Made by a program: the position numbers and the translations under genes. A stretch of 64,000 nt of DNA. It comes from Armatimonadota bacterium (GTDB lineage Bacteria > Armatimonadota > Fimbriimonadia > Fimbriimonadales > ATM1). The DNA lies in the NCBI GenBank assembly GCA_003577165.1, contig QEUM01000012.1, positions 50,349 to 114,348 of the forward strand, written 5' to 3'. Below are positions 34,694-45,965 of this stretch, piece by piece (position 1 is the first letter of the stretch; each line of letters starts with the position of its first letter). Under the pieces are notes generated by a model. That model searched no databases, was not told where the DNA came from, and saw only the letters and a program-made list of their open reading frames with translations.

Positions 34694-35449
34694 ATGAAAG
34701 TCCTCGTACCCCTTAAGAGAGTCCCCGACCCTTACTCGCGCATCCGCCTCGCGCCCGACGGCGCAGCGATCGACACGACCGCGATCAAATTCGAGATCAA
34801 CCCCTTCGACGAAATCGCCGTCGAGGAAGCCGTTCGCATGAAAGAACGGGACGCAAGCGTCGAGATCGTCGTCGTCTCGATTGGAAGCGCCGAATGCGAA
34901 GAGCAACTCCGCAAAGCCCTCGCGATCGGCGCGGATCGCGCGATTCGCGTGGATTGCGCCGAGACCCTCGACTCCCTGGGCGTTGCCAAGGTGCTCGTCC
35001 GAGTCGTCGAGCGCGAGTCGCCGAACCTCGTCCTCATGGGCAAACAGGCCATTGACGACGACAACAACCAAGCGGGACAGATGCTCGCCGCCCTCCTCGA
35101 TTGGCCCCAGGCCACTTTCGCGAGCAAGATCGAATTCAATGACGGCAGAGCGACAGTGACGCGAGAGACCGACACGGGGCAGGAAACGCTTGAGTTCCCC
35201 CTCCCCGCCGTCATTACCACGGACCTGCGTCTCAACGAGCCGCGCTACGTCGCGCTTCCCGGCATCATCAAGGCTCGCACCAAACCGCTCGAATCCCTGA
35301 CGCTTGCCGACCTCGGCGCGCAGCAGGAGTGCAGGGTTGCCGTCGTCTCGATGCGGCAGCCGCCCCCCCGGACGGCAGGCCGGCGCGTGAACAGCGTGGA
35401 CGAACTGATTGAAGCGCTCAGGGTGGAAAAGGGGCTCCTGAAATCATGA
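34694..35449 (+). CDS. etfB: electron transfer flavoprotein beta subunit
   Basis: 251 residues. Start MKVLVPLKRVPDPYSRIRL and the AMP-binding LVLMGKQAIDDDNNQAGQMLAALL block are typical, as is the later TTDLRLNEPRYVALPGIIKARTKP recognition stretch. With EtfA it carries electrons from acyl-CoA dehydrogenases to the quinone pool. It lies 5 nt after the beta-oxidation gene and overlaps etfA by ATGA, so the three genes form an operon. Confidence 0.96.
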   Translation: MKVLVPLKRVPDPYSRIRLAPDGAAIDTTAIKFEINPFDEIAVEEAVRMKERDASVEIVVVSIGSAECEEQLRKALAIGADRAIRVDCAETLDSLGVAKVLVRVVERESPNLVLMGKQAIDDDNNQAGQMLAALLDWPQATFASKIEFNDGRATVTRETDTGQETLEFPLPAVITTDLRLNEPRYVALPGIIKARTKPLESLTLADLGAQQECRVAVVSMRQPPPRTAGRRVNSVDELIEALRVEKGLLKS

Positions 35450-36339
35450 GCCGCGCCCTCCTTTTAGCCCACGACGCTTCCGAATGCGAGCCGCTCGCGG
35501 CCTTCGCCCAGGCCCTCGGTCTTCCATTCGACATCGTGACGATAACGGGCGACTGCCCGCAGGACCTCGGCGCGGAGTCCATTGGCTCGTTGATGGTCGG
35601 CGACCCCCCACCCGCGGACTCTCTCTGCTCCGGCCTCCGCGGGTTTGCCGCGAACTACTCGGTCGTCGCAGGCGCAGCCACGATGTTCGGAAAGGACTAT
35701 CTCCCGCGTCTTGCCGCGCTGCTCGACCGGCCGATGGTGTCGGATGTCGTCGGAGTCGTGGACCCAAAGACGTTTACACGCCCGATGTTCGCTGGAAACA
35801 TCACCGCCGACGTCCGCGTGAACGCGGATGCCTTCGTCGTCTCGGTCCGCGCAACCGCCTTTTCGAATCCCGTTCGATCCGGACAATCCGCGCCGATGCA
35901 GGTCGCCTTCGATCCGCAAGGTGTGACCAAGCGCACAGGGAAGTCCGAGAGCGCAGGCGGCCGGCCCGATCTCGCACAAGCGAAGGTCGTCGTGTCCGGC
36001 GGCAGGCCCCTCAAAGACGCCGTAACGTTCGAAAGACTCATTGGCGGCCTGGCCGACCTCTTGGGGGGGGCGGCGGGAGCGACGCGAGCCGCCGTGGACA
36101 GCGGGATCGCGCCGAACGACCTTCAGGTCGGCCAAACCGGAAAAATCGTCGCGCCGGAACTCTACATCGCAGCCGGAATTAGCGGCAGCACACAGCACAT
36201 GGCGGGAATGAAGGAGAGCAAGGTCATTGTCGCGATCAACACAGATCCCGAAGCGCCGATCTTCGACATCGCGGACTACGGCCTCGTTCAGGATCTGTTC
36301 GTCGCAATTCCCGAACTGATGTCCAAGATCAAGCCCTAG
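35446..36339 (+). CDS. etfA: electron transfer flavoprotein alpha subunit
   Basis: 297 residues. FAD-binding C-terminal domain is clear: LGGAAGATRAAVDSGIAPNDLQVGQTGKIVAPELYIAAGISGSTQHMAGMKESKVIVAINTDPEAPIFDIADYGLVQDLF. The N-terminal half is the pseudo-Rossmann domain. It overlaps etfB by 4 nt and its stop overlaps the convergent ftsB gene by 4 nt. A G8 run at 36063-36070 codes for part of LLGGAAG without breaking the frame. Confidence 0.96.
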   Translation: MSRALLLAHDASECEPLAAFAQALGLPFDIVTITGDCPQDLGAESIGSLMVGDPPPADSLCSGLRGFAANYSVVAGAATMFGKDYLPRLAALLDRPMVSDVVGVVDPKTFTRPMFAGNITADVRVNADAFVVSVRATAFSNPVRSGQSAPMQVAFDPQGVTKRTGKSESAGGRPDLAQAKVVVSGGRPLKDAVTFERLIGGLADLLGGAAGATRAAVDSGIAPNDLQVGQTGKIVAPELYIAAGISGSTQHMAGMKESKVIVAINTDPEAPIFDIADYGLVQDLFVAIPELMSKIKP

Positions 36340-36587
36340 AGGCCCTCTTCGCCCTTCTTGCGAAGGCCCATCTCGCGCGCCTTTTCCTCCATCCCTAAAG
36401 GGCTGTCGACTCTTGCACGCTCTTCGAGCAACTTCGCTCGATCTGCCTCCGCCTTCCGCATCAGTTCATCGTTCTGTCTCTTCTCGTCGATCTGCTCGAA
36501 GTAGATCCTCAATCGTTCGCGATTGAGATACAAAGATACGCCGAGCGCGAGAAGAAACGCGACTGCCCAATATCCGAGACGCTTCAT
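36336..36587 (-). CDS. FtsB/DivIC-like septum formation protein
   Basis: 83 residues. One N-terminal membrane segment (YWAVAFLLALGVSLYL) followed by a coiled coil (LRIYFEQIDEKRQNDELMRKAEADRAKLLEER) and a PLGMEEKAREMGLRKKGE tail, which matches the FtsB/DivIC pattern of short bitopic divisome proteins. ATG overlaps the pyk stop (ATGA), giving the order eno-pyk-ftsB; enolase next to ftsB is a common arrangement in bacteria. Confidence 0.82.
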   Translation of the reverse strand: MKRLGYWAVAFLLALGVSLYLNRERLRIYFEQIDEKRQNDELMRKAEADRAKLLEERARVDSPLGMEEKAREMGLRKKGEEGL

Positions 36588-38005
36588 GCTCCACTCCTTG
36601 GATCATAAACCTGCATCAGGGTCACCATGTTCGTCGTGCCGGGCCGTCCGACCGGGATTCCCGCAGTGATGACTACGAGATCACCCGGTTTGAGGATTCC
36701 CCTTTCAATTGCCGCCGTGAACCCCTTCGTGATCATCTCCTCCGTGTCGTAGAACTCCTGAGTCAAAACTGGTTGCACGCCCCAGAGCACCGACACTTGG
36801 CGCGCCGTCTTCTCTCGATAGGACGCGCACAAGATCGGAACCCGCGGTCGGAATCGCGCAACCATCCTTGCGGTGAACCCGCTCGTCGAGAAACTCAACA
36901 CGGCCTTCGCCTTCAAGTCCTCCGCGATCTCGCATGCCGACGACGCAACGGCTTCCGTGGCTTCTCTCGAACGAGCCCCCCTCTGCAGGCTTGCCGTCCG
37001 TTCAAAAAGCGTACTCCTCTCGGTCTTCTCCGCCAAACTGCTCACGTAGCGCACTGCCGCGATCGGATACTTGCCACTCGCGGTCTCGCCGCTCAACATC
37101 ACGGCGTCCGTCCCGTCCAAGATCGCGTTGGCGACGTCCGTCGCTTCAGCGCGAGTGGGCCTCGGGGTCATTACCATGCTCTCCATCATCTGCGTCGCGG
37201 TGATGACCGGCTTGCCCGCCGCGTTGCACATCGAGATGATCTTCTTCTGGATCAGCGGCACCTCCTCGATCGGCATCTGCAGACCCAAATCCCCCCGCGC
37301 CACCATCAACCCGTCCGACTCCCTCAGAATCCTCGTGAGGTCTCTGACCGCGCTCTTCATCTCGATCTTCGCGATGATCTGAAGCGTAGGGTCGAGTTCC
37401 GCTGCGATCGCCCCGATCTCCTGCAAGTCCTCGGCTCGACGCACGTAACTTTGAGCAACGAAGTCCACACCCTCCCCGGCGCCGATCCGAAGATCCTCGC
37501 GGTCCTTCTTCGTCACCGTCGGCACGTCGAACTCCTCGCCGACGAGCGTGATTCCTTGCCGACTCTTGATGACCCCCCCCGACAGGCACGTGAGCGTCGC
37601 ATCCGCGCCACGAGAGCGAGTCACCTTGAAGGAAACCTCGCCGTCGGCGACCAAGAGCCGCTTCCCCGGAACGAGTTTGTCGAGAATCTCCTTCTGCGGG
37701 ATCGGCAGCGCCCGAACCCCGCTGCCCACGGTCCACACTTCGCCGGGGTGAGCGACCACCCCGTCCGGCAAGTCGCCGAGTCGGAACTTCGGCCCGCTGA
37801 GGTCGAGCAGGATGCCGACGTGAGTCTCCTGCTCCCGAGCGGCCCCGCGAATCCACTCAATCCACCTCTTCCGCGAGTCCCAGTCTCCGTGGCTGCAGTT
37901 GATGCGGGCGACGTTCATCCCCGCCTTCACCAGGTCGGCGATCCCTTCGCGAGAGCCGACAGCCGGCCCGATCGTGCAGACGATCTTGGTTCTGCGGGAC
38001 GTCAC
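36584..38005 (-). CDS. pyk: pyruvate kinase
   Basis: 473 residues from GTG 38005. Converts phosphoenolpyruvate and ADP to pyruvate and ATP. Start SRRTKIVCTIGPAVGS, MNVARINCSHGD, LLDLSGPKFRLG, VDFVAQSYVRRAEDL, IIAKIEMKSAV, MVARGDLGLQMPIEEVPLIQKKII, TATQMMESM and DGTDAVMLSGETA are all present. The C-terminal regulatory domain follows. The catalytic Lys is in IIAKIE. GAGGG lies just upstream of GTG 38005; the frame is open further but without family resemblance. Located 58 nt after eno and overlapping ftsB by 4 nt. Confidence 0.96.
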   Translation of the reverse strand: MTSRRTKIVCTIGPAVGSREGIADLVKAGMNVARINCSHGDWDSRKRWIEWIRGAAREQETHVGILLDLSGPKFRLGDLPDGVVAHPGEVWTVGSGVRALPIPQKEILDKLVPGKRLLVADGEVSFKVTRSRGADATLTCLSGGVIKSRQGITLVGEEFDVPTVTKKDREDLRIGAGEGVDFVAQSYVRRAEDLQEIGAIAAELDPTLQIIAKIEMKSAVRDLTRILRESDGLMVARGDLGLQMPIEEVPLIQKKIISMCNAAGKPVITATQMMESMVMTPRPTRAEATDVANAILDGTDAVMLSGETASGKYPIAAVRYVSSLAEKTERSTLFERTASLQRGARSREATEAVASSACEIAEDLKAKAVLSFSTSGFTARMVARFRPRVPILCASYREKTARQVSVLWGVQPVLTQEFYDTEEMITKGFTAAIERGILKPGDLVVITAGIPVGRPGTTNMVTLMQVYDPRSGA

Positions 38006-38063
38006 CTTCCCTCTCGTCGGCCCTCCATGGCTCGCTTCACTCGATTCAATAAGACGCCCGCCC

Positions 38064-39389
<1,326 letters not shown>

Positions 39390-39422
39390 TTACCTACGGA
39401 AGGTGGGTTACAATAAGTTTGG

Positions 39423-40217
39423 ATGCAGCGTCGCAGCCTCGTGGCCGCCAATTGGAAGATGAACCTTACGGTTCCGGAAGGCGGCTCGGTTGCTCAGGGA
39501 ATCCTCGGCGCCGCTTCGAAACGCGCAGACACCGACGTGGTGCTCTGCCCCAGTTTTACGCTCCTTCATCACATTCGCGAAGTCGTCGCAAAATCGAACG
39601 TCAAACTCGGAGCGCAAGACGTGTTTTGGCTCGCAAAAGGGGCCTTTACCGGGGAAGTTTCGGTGGAGATGCTGCGCGATCACGGATGCGAATACTGCAT
39701 CGTCGGCCACAGCGAGCGGCGCGGACGCTTCGGCGCATCCGAACTTCCAAACGAACTGCTTGCGTATTTCTCCGATAGCGACGTAGTCGTCGAAAGAAAG
39801 CTTCGCGCGGTCCTCGACGGAGGGCTCACCGCAATTCTCTGCATCGGAGAAACCGCGCGCGAGCGCAACGAGGGCCGAACGGACGAAGTCGTTGCCTCCC
39901 AACTCAAGATCGCCCTTTCGTCGGTGGACGAATCCGAAATCCCGTGCCTTGCGATCGCCTACGAACCGATATGGGCCATCGGAACCGGAAACGTGTGCGA
40001 GCCGGACGAAGCCCAGCGGGTGTGCGAACTGATCCGCTCGGAAGTCGGCGCGCACATGGGCTCCGACGCCGCGAACACGATCCGCATCCTCTACGGTGGG
40101 TCCGTCGCGGCCTCCAACTGCGCCGGCCTCTTCAAGCAACGCGACATAGACGGCGCGCTCGTAGGCGGAGCGAGCCTGAAGCCAGACGAGTTCTCACGCA
40201 TAATCCTCAGCGCATAA
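39423..40217 (+). CDS. tpiA: triose-phosphate isomerase
   Basis: 264 residues. Interconverts glyceraldehyde 3-phosphate and dihydroxyacetone phosphate. AANWKMNLT (Lys12 region), YCIVGHSERR (catalytic His), AYEPIWAIGTGNV (catalytic Glu and flexible loop 6) and ILYGGSVAASNC are visible. TACAAT at 39409-39414 lies only 8 nt before the ATG with no ribosome binding site, so this is another candidate leaderless mRNA. A thioesterase gene follows 3 nt after the stop. Divergent from eno, giving a small glycolysis cluster. Confidence 0.96.
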   Translation: MQRRSLVAANWKMNLTVPEGGSVAQGILGAASKRADTDVVLCPSFTLLHHIREVVAKSNVKLGAQDVFWLAKGAFTGEVSVEMLRDHGCEYCIVGHSERRGRFGASELPNELLAYFSDSDVVVERKLRAVLDGGLTAILCIGETARERNEGRTDEVVASQLKIALSSVDESEIPCLAIAYEPIWAIGTGNVCEPDEAQRVCELIRSEVGAHMGSDAANTIRILYGGSVAASNCAGLFKQRDIDGALVGGASLKPDEFSRIILSA

Positions 40218-40220
40218 CTC

Positions 40221-40772
40221 ATGAACGATTCGAGAATCAGCGACATCTCGCAGGACGAAGTCCGCATGTCCGAGTTGATGACTCCGGGTCATGCGAACTT
40301 CCTCGGCAACGTCTTCGGCGGAGCGATCATGTCCATGATGGACCACCTCGCTTATGTCACGGCGAGCCGGTATGCGAAGCGCGTCTGCGTCACGGCAAGT
40401 TTCGACAGAGTGGACTTCCACAGTTCGATAGATGTAGGTGAACTCGTACACATGGTTGGCCGCGTGGTCTACGTTGGACGCACGAGCCTGCAAGTCCAAA
40501 TTGAAGTCTACGCAGAAAACATTCAGACCGGAACCACAAGGCACACGAACACCTGCACCACCACGATGGTGGCCATCGACGACGCAGGAAAGCCAGTTCC
40601 GGTTCCTAAACTGGAGTGTCGCACCCGCGAGCAGAAGATCAATTACCTCAAAGGAAAAATGCGAAGGGAACTCGCGCAGCGCCATCGCGAGGAATCACAG
40701 CGGTTGGCCGCGGAGTTGGAAGCCTTGACGGATGAGGAACTGAACCGAAAGATCGCTGAGGCTAACGCCTGA
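40221..40772 (+). CDS. acyl-CoA thioesterase, hotdog fold (YciA/ACOT type)
   Basis: 183 residues. Hydrolyses acyl-CoA to free acid and CoA. The hotdog core is at residues about 15-130: [33 protein letters not shown], the typical G-VFGG-IM--MD signature with its Asp, then [37 protein letters not shown] charged helical tail of about 45 residues follows, longer than in YciA. It follows tpiA by 3 nt and its 3' end overlaps serS by 11 nt in convergent orientation. Confidence 0.88.
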   Translation: MNDSRISDISQDEVRMSELMTPGHANFLGNVFGGAIMSMMDHLAYVTASRYAKRVCVTASFDRVDFHSSIDVGELVHMVGRVVYVGRTSLQVQIEVYAENIQTGTTRHTNTCTTTMVAIDDAGKPVPVPKLECRTREQKINYLKGKMRRELAQRHREESQRLAAELEALTDEELNRKIAEANA

Positions 40773-42039
40773 TTTCAGCCACGCCCATGTACGGACGAAG
40801 CGGCTCCGGTATCTCGACGGAACCATCCTCGCGCTGGTAAGTTTCCAACAGCGCCGCCATCAATCTTGGGCACGCCACGCCCGAAGCATTGAGCGTGTGA
40901 GCGAACACCGGCTTCGCCCCCTTCTCCGGCCGATACCGGATGTTCGCCCGCCTCGCCTGAAAGTCCTCGAAGTTGCTCGCGCTGCTCACTTCGAGATACC
41001 GCCCCACCCCCGGCGCATGCACCTCGAGATCGTACTGCTTCGCGTTCGAAAAACCCATCTCGCCGGAACAGACTGACACCGTCCGAAAGTGCAGACCCAG
41101 CGACCGCAACACCGTTTCTGCGTCGGCCGTCAGCGTCTCCAGTTCCTCATAACTCGTCTCCGCCGGACAGAACTTGACTAACTCAACCTTGTCGAATTCG
41201 TGCACGCGCAGCAATCCCCGCGTATCTTTTCCCGCAGCACCCGCCTCTCTCCGAAAACACGCGGAAAAAGCGACGTATCGCAAGGGAAGCTGTCTCGGCT
41301 CCAAGATCTCGTCACGGTGCAGGTTCGTGACGGGCACCTCCGCGGTCGGGATCATGAACAGCTCGTCTCGCTCCGCCAAGTAGAGATCCTCTTCGAACTT
41401 GGGCAGCTGCCCAGTCCCTGTCATCGCCGCCCGATTCACCATTAGGGGCGGCCAGATCTCGGTGTACCCGTGCTCTCGAACGTGCAGGTCCACCATGTAG
41501 TTGATCAAAGACCTCTGAAGCCTCGCGCCCGGCCCTCGATACACGATGAAGCCGCTGCCAGCGATCTTCGCGCCTGCGGCGAAGTCGATGATCCCCAGGT
41601 CCGTGGCGATGTCCCAGTGAGCCTTCGGCTCGAAGTCGAATGTCTTGGGTTCGAGGTGGCGCCTTACTTCGACGTTGTCCTCTTCCGAGGCGCCCGTGGG
41701 CACCGAGTCGTGCGGCGCGTTCGGAATCGTCAACTCGATTCGCGCGAGTTCCTCATCGAGGACCTTTAGTTCCTCATCCCCCCCCGCGATGATCTCCTTG
41801 AGTTCCGCAGCGCGCGACTTCGCGGCGTTCGCCTCCTCCGTCTTTCCCTGCGCCATAAGTGCGCCGATGGATTTGCTGACGCTGTTCTGCTCCGCCTTTT
41901 GGGCGTCGAGTCGAGTTAAGAGTTCGCGGCGGGCTGCATCCACCCGGAGGAACTCCTCGATCGGAGCCGACACGCGCTTTCGCGCGATCGCCTGCTGGAT
42001 TTTCTCGGCTTCGCTCCTCAGTCTCTGACGGTCAATCAA
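40762..42039 (-). CDS. serS: seryl-tRNA synthetase
   Basis: 425 residues from TTG 42039. The N-terminal coiled-coil arm (to about residue 110) that grips tRNA-Ser is followed by the class II core: motif 1 around [21 protein letters not shown], motif 2 [33 protein letters not shown], and motif 3 [34 protein letters not shown] binds serine. Located 19 nt after the histidine kinase gene on the same strand, so possibly co-transcribed with it. Confidence 0.97.
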   Translation of the reverse strand: MIDRQRLRSEAEKIQQAIARKRVSAPIEEFLRVDAARRELLTRLDAQKAEQNSVSKSIGALMAQGKTEEANAAKSRAAELKEIIAGGDEELKVLDEELARIELTIPNAPHDSVPTGASEEDNVEVRRHLEPKTFDFEPKAHWDIATDLGIIDFAAGAKIAGSGFIVYRGPGARLQRSLINYMVDLHVREHGYTEIWPPLMVNRAAMTGTGQLPKFEEDLYLAERDELFMIPTAEVPVTNLHRDEILEPRQLPLRYVAFSACFRREAGAAGKDTRGLLRVHEFDKVELVKFCPAETSYEELETLTADAETVLRSLGLHFRTVSVCSGEMGFSNAKQYDLEVHAPGVGRYLEVSSASNFEDFQARRANIRYRPEKGAKPVFAHTLNASGVACPRLMAALLETYQREDGSVEIPEPLRPYMGVAEIRR

Positions 42040-42058
42040 GGGGTACCTCGACCGGCCG

Positions 42059-43819
42059 CTACTTGTTCAGTTCTTCGGCTTTGGCGACGTCCAACTGGAT
42101 CGGAATTCGCACCCAGAACGTCGAGCCGACACCGACTTCCGACTCAGCCCAGACCTTGCCCAAGTGAATCTGCTCCACCAAGTGCTTCACCAGGAACAAG
42201 CCGAGCCCCGTCCCGTAAATCTTACGGTTATCCTCGTTGTGCACGCGGTGGAAGCGATCGAACACCTTTGACAGATGCTCCTTCGGAATGCCGATGCCTT
42301 GATCCTGAACGCCGATCAGCACGTGGTCGTCGTCCATCTTGAGGTGGATGGTGACCTTCCCCCCCTCCGGGGAGTACTTGATCGCGTTGCTGACTAAGTT
42401 CGTGACGATCTGATCGAGTTTGTCCTCGTCGCCGACGATTACGGGGAACTCATCCGGAGCGTCCAATACAAGTTGATGGTTGTGGCTCGCCTGCTGCTGA
42501 ATGAGAGCGACCTTCTTGCATAGCGCGCGAACGTCCACATCGCTGTAGTGTGGCTTTAAGCTTTCGCCCGCTTCGATTCGTGCGATGTTCAGCAGATCGT
42601 TGATCAGCCTCGTGAGCCGGTCGCACTCGTGATCGATGATCGTGTAGAACTCCCGACGGTCCTCTTCGGGAAAGTCGTCGTTCATCAACAGCGTACTCAC
42701 GAATCCCTTGATTGCCGTCAACGGGGTTCGGAGCTCGTGCGAAACCGTCGCGACGAACGCGCTCTTCATGCGCTCGATGTTTTTGAGTTCGGTGACGTCG
42801 TTGAAGATGGTCACGACGCCGATTTGCCGACCCTCTTCGTTCTTTACCTGCGCGGATTGAACGTTGTACGTCCTCTCCATCCGCCCGTCGGTGCTGATCG
42901 TCGCTTCCGTCTGGTTGCCCTCGTTGCCTTCCTGCGCCGAAACGATAAGCGCGCGAATCTCATCGTCGAGAATGACGTCTCGCACGTCCCGTCCGATGAC
43001 TTCGGAGGTCACATTGAAGATCGCCCTGGCGCTTGCGTTCATTTGCGTGACGCGGCCTTCGTTGCTTGTCACGACCAGCCCAGCATAAAGGCTCTCGAGA
43101 GTCTGGAGTAGTTCCTCTTTCTCTTCGACGATCTCCTGGTAAAGCCGCAGGTTCGAGATGATCGAAGCTGCGCTTTTCGCCATCCGTTCCAGAAGGTGAA
43201 CGTCTTCGTCGTTGAAATCCTCTCCGTGCCTCTTGTTGAAAGCGTGAAGAACGCCGATGGTGGTGCGATCGATGACGCGATTCTCGTCGTCGCGCTTCTC
43301 GATGACGAGCGGAACCGTGACGCCGTTGTGAACGTGAAGAAGCGAGAACGGGTCGCCTTCGGTTCGCTTGTCCGTGACGGCGTCGTGGAAAATCGTCGGG
43401 CGCCCCTCTCGGAAAACCTCTCCGGAGATTCCGTGCGTGGCGCGCACGCGCACCATCCGGATGATGTCTTCGTCCAAGCCGTAGGCGGGAGGAATGCCCA
43501 TGAGTTCGCCGGCCTCCCGGTCGAAGAACATCATGAGGACCTTCTCAGCTTGGAGGATCATCGCGATCCGCTGGACGAGCCGCCGAAGCGTCGCGTCCAT
43601 GTCGCTGATCGTCGTCGCGGCTTCCACCGGGACCGAAACGTCCTGGACGGCGCGAGGGTCTTTCCCGCTCAAGCGGTTCTCCAACTCGACGTTGCGACCA
43701 CGAAGTTCGTCGAGTTCGCGCTTCAGCTCGGAAATTGTGCGGGTGAGTTCCGCAGGATCAACCCCCACCTGTTGTGACTCTGGCTGGGTGTCGTCCTTCT
43801 CGTCCATACGGCTATGCAT
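42059..43819 (-). CDS. sensor histidine kinase with GAF and PAS domains
   Basis: 586 residues from ATG 43819 (ATG 43807 is also possible). No membrane segment, so a cytoplasmic sensor. Order: short coiled coil (residues 20-50), GAF (about 70-230), PAS (about 235-345), HisKA with [14 protein letters not shown] (phospho-acceptor His near 360), HATPase_c with [19 protein letters not shown] (N box), [10 protein letters not shown] (G1) and [16 protein letters not shown] (G2), so it should be active. No response regulator is adjacent. The signal sensed by GAF/PAS is not evident. A perfect TATAAT lies upstream on this strand. Confidence 0.92.
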   Translation of the reverse strand: MHSRMDEKDDTQPESQQVGVDPAELTRTISELKRELDELRGRNVELENRLSGKDPRAVQDVSVPVEAATTISDMDATLRRLVQRIAMILQAEKVLMMFFDREAGELMGIPPAYGLDEDIIRMVRVRATHGISGEVFREGRPTIFHDAVTDKRTEGDPFSLLHVHNGVTVPLVIEKRDDENRVIDRTTIGVLHAFNKRHGEDFNDEDVHLLERMAKSAASIISNLRLYQEIVEEKEELLQTLESLYAGLVVTSNEGRVTQMNASARAIFNVTSEVIGRDVRDVILDDEIRALIVSAQEGNEGNQTEATISTDGRMERTYNVQSAQVKNEEGRQIGVVTIFNDVTELKNIERMKSAFVATVSHELRTPLTAIKGFVSTLLMNDDFPEEDRREFYTIIDHECDRLTRLINDLLNIARIEAGESLKPHYSDVDVRALCKKVALIQQQASHNHQLVLDAPDEFPVIVGDEDKLDQIVTNLVSNAIKYSPEGGKVTIHLKMDDDHVLIGVQDQGIGIPKEHLSKVFDRFHRVHNEDNRKIYGTGLGLFLVKHLVEQIHLGKVWAESEVGVGSTFWVRIPIQLDVAKAEELNK

Positions 43820-43857
43820 GACAGGGTGTGAGACGCTAAAGAGGCGTCGGGCGTTCG

Positions 43858-43863
43858 ATTATA
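43858..43863 (-). promoter_or_regulatory. -10 box TATAAT of the histidine kinase gene
   Basis: TATAAT on the minus strand, about 38 nt before ATG 43819; no clear -35 hexamer at 16-18 nt. Confidence 0.5.
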
Positions 43864-43944
43864 CCGACCGGGCCTCCTCCAGGCTCCCAGGCAAATTCCA
43901 GGCCGAATCCCGCCAACAAGGTGATATACTGCCTTTGTTCATCC

Positions 43945-44613
43945 ATGGGTCGGGACTTAGAGCCGATGCCGCTCTTTCCGCTGAACGCGGTGCTCCTCCC
44001 CTATCAAATGCTGCCGCTCCACATCTTTGAGGAGCGATACCGGGAGTTGGTCCGCGATTGCCTCGAAAACGACCGTCCGTTCGGGGTCGTTCTGCTGCGC
44101 GAAGGATCTGAGGTCGGTGACCCCGACGTCGTCCCCTACATGGTCGGCACGACCGCGAGGATCGTCCAGCACGAAGACCTCCCAGACGGCAGAATCAACC
44201 TCATGGCCATGGGGGAGAGCCGCTTCCGCGTCCGGAAACTCGACAACTCCAAGCCCTACCTCGTCGGCTGGGTCGAGCCGATCGTCGAACTGGAGTGGGA
44301 CGAGTCGCCCAACCACTCCTGGCTGATCGGAAGGGCGAAGAACGCCTTCGAAGGCCACCTCCGCTCCGTGTTCGGCGGCCGCGACGTGAACATCTCGGTC
44401 ACCTTCACCGACGACCCCGTCGCCCTTTCCTTCGCGATCGCAGGCTGCGTCCACCTCACCGTCATGGAGAAGCAGCGCCTGCTTGAGATGACCGACACCG
44501 CGGAGCGCTTCCGTGAACTTATCCCCATCCTCGAAACCCAATCCGTAGACCTCCTCGACTTCGAGGCGCCGGACCCACTCGAGGAGTACGCGGAATATCT
44601 GTCCAGCAACTAA
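43945..44613 (+). CDS. LON substrate-binding-domain protein
   Basis: 222 residues from ATG 43945; ATG 43966 (MPLFPLNAVLLP) is an equally good start by family. The sequence MPLFPLNAVLLPYQMLPLHIFEERYRELVRDCL followed by GVVLLREGSE and GTTARIVQHEDLPDGRINLMAMGESRFRV is the N-terminal domain of Lon, here without ATPase or protease parts. Such stand-alone proteins are common and their role is not settled; they may bind unfolded proteins. TATACT at 43925-43930 may be its -10 box. First gene of a long plus-strand run. Confidence 0.88.
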   Translation: MGRDLEPMPLFPLNAVLLPYQMLPLHIFEERYRELVRDCLENDRPFGVVLLREGSEVGDPDVVPYMVGTTARIVQHEDLPDGRINLMAMGESRFRVRKLDNSKPYLVGWVEPIVELEWDESPNHSWLIGRAKNAFEGHLRSVFGGRDVNISVTFTDDPVALSFAIAGCVHLTVMEKQRLLEMTDTAERFRELIPILETQSVDLLDFEAPDPLEEYAEYLSSN

Positions 44614-44644
44614 CCGCCCCCTGACACGTCAATAACGGCACCCG

Positions 44645-45922
44645 ATGCTCCTTGCGCTCGCCGTCCTCGCAGCCCAAATCGACCCCCTCGCTGCGTACCT
44701 GCAGAAGGAGGAGCCGTCCTACAAAGTCGAGGCCTCAGCCCCGGTCGTCACAGAGTCCGTCTCCACGACCAAAATGCGCCTCTCCTCGCTCGAATGGGAG
44801 GGCAAGGTCTGGAAGCACGACGTCGAGATAATCGAACCGAAGCAGGTCGAGTTTCAAGACACCGCTCTCCTGCTCATCACCGGCGACCGAGGTCGCCACG
44901 ATGAAGACATCAAGAACGCGGAGAAACTCGCCCCTCGCCTCAAAATGCGCGTCGTCGTCCTGTACGACGTCCCGAATCAGCCCCTCTTCGACGACCTTCG
45001 TGAAGACGCCCTGATCGCACGTTCTTTCGAGCGCTACCTCGCCACGGGAGACCCGTCTAAGGTCGTTCTCCTCCCGATGGTGAAGAGCGCAAAAGCCTGC
45101 ATCGAGGCCGTCCAGGAGGCCACATCCGAGGATGGCAAGGGCGGAGTCACCCGCTTCATCGTCACGGGCGCAAGCAAGCGAGGCTGGACCACCTACCTCC
45201 TCGCATCCGCCGAACCCCGCGTCGTAGGCCTCGCCCCCATGGTCTTCGACGTCCTCGACTTTCCCGCTCAACTCCGCCACCAGTTCGCGAGTTGGGGCGC
45301 CTACAGCCCGATGATCGCGGACTACACCGAGCGTGGCCTCCAGGAGATCCTGGACACACCCGAAGGCCAGAAACTGCTCGACCTCGTGGACCCGTACCGC
45401 CGCCGGACCAAACTGCAGAGGCCCAAACTGATCCTCCTCGGAGCGAACGATCCCTACTGGACGACGGACGCCCTCAACCTGTACTGGCGCGACCTCGTAG
45501 GCCACAAGGCCGTCCTCTACGCCCCGAACTCCGGCCACGGACTGGAAGACCATGAGCGAGTCTTCGATACCCTCGTGGCCTTCGCCCGGCTCACGGCAAA
45601 GAACAAGCCGCTGCCCGCGCTCATCTACCAGTGGATGGCCGCAGGCGGCAACCAGGAGGACCCGGCAGTAGACTTCGCGACCATCCTCGTCAGGTCCCCG
45701 CGCCCGGCCAAAGGCCGCATATGGGTGGCCGAGTCGGCCAACAAGAACTTCTCGTCCGCTAAGTGGCGAGTCGTCCTCGAAAAGGACAGCCCCGGGGAGC
45801 TGCGGGTACCGGAATCAACCGGCAAGCCGGGCTACAGAGCGGCCTTCGGCGAGTTCGACATGGAAGTTGACGGAATGAAATTCCGCCTGAGCACCACGCC
45901 GGTGATTCTGAAGGGCCGATAG
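44645..45922 (+). CDS. PhoPQ-activated pathogenicity-related (PqaA-type) alpha/beta hydrolase, secreted
   Basis: 425 residues. Begins with a short signal-like stretch (MLLALAVLAAQIDPL). PhoPQ-related family features: LLITGDRG, VVVLYDVPNQPLF, FIVTGASKRGWTTYLLASAEPRVVGLAPMVFDVLD with the nucleophile-type Ser in GASKRGW, ILLGANDPYWTTDALNLYW with the acid, and NSGHGLEDH with the His. So a full hydrolase triad is plausible. Substrate is unknown in this family. It lies 31 nt after the LON gene. Confidence 0.88.
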   Translation: MLLALAVLAAQIDPLAAYLQKEEPSYKVEASAPVVTESVSTTKMRLSSLEWEGKVWKHDVEIIEPKQVEFQDTALLLITGDRGRHDEDIKNAEKLAPRLKMRVVVLYDVPNQPLFDDLREDALIARSFERYLATGDPSKVVLLPMVKSAKACIEAVQEATSEDGKGGVTRFIVTGASKRGWTTYLLASAEPRVVGLAPMVFDVLDFPAQLRHQFASWGAYSPMIADYTERGLQEILDTPEGQKLLDLVDPYRRRTKLQRPKLILLGANDPYWTTDALNLYWRDLVGHKAVLYAPNSGHGLEDHERVFDTLVAFARLTAKNKPLPALIYQWMAAGGNQEDPAVDFATILVRSPRPAKGRIWVAESANKNFSSAKWRVVLEKDSPGELRVPESTGKPGYRAAFGEFDMEVDGMKFRLSTTPVILKGR

Positions 45923-45965
45923 GCGCGTAGTAGAATCAGCCGCCCAAACCTGCGGCATTCGGACC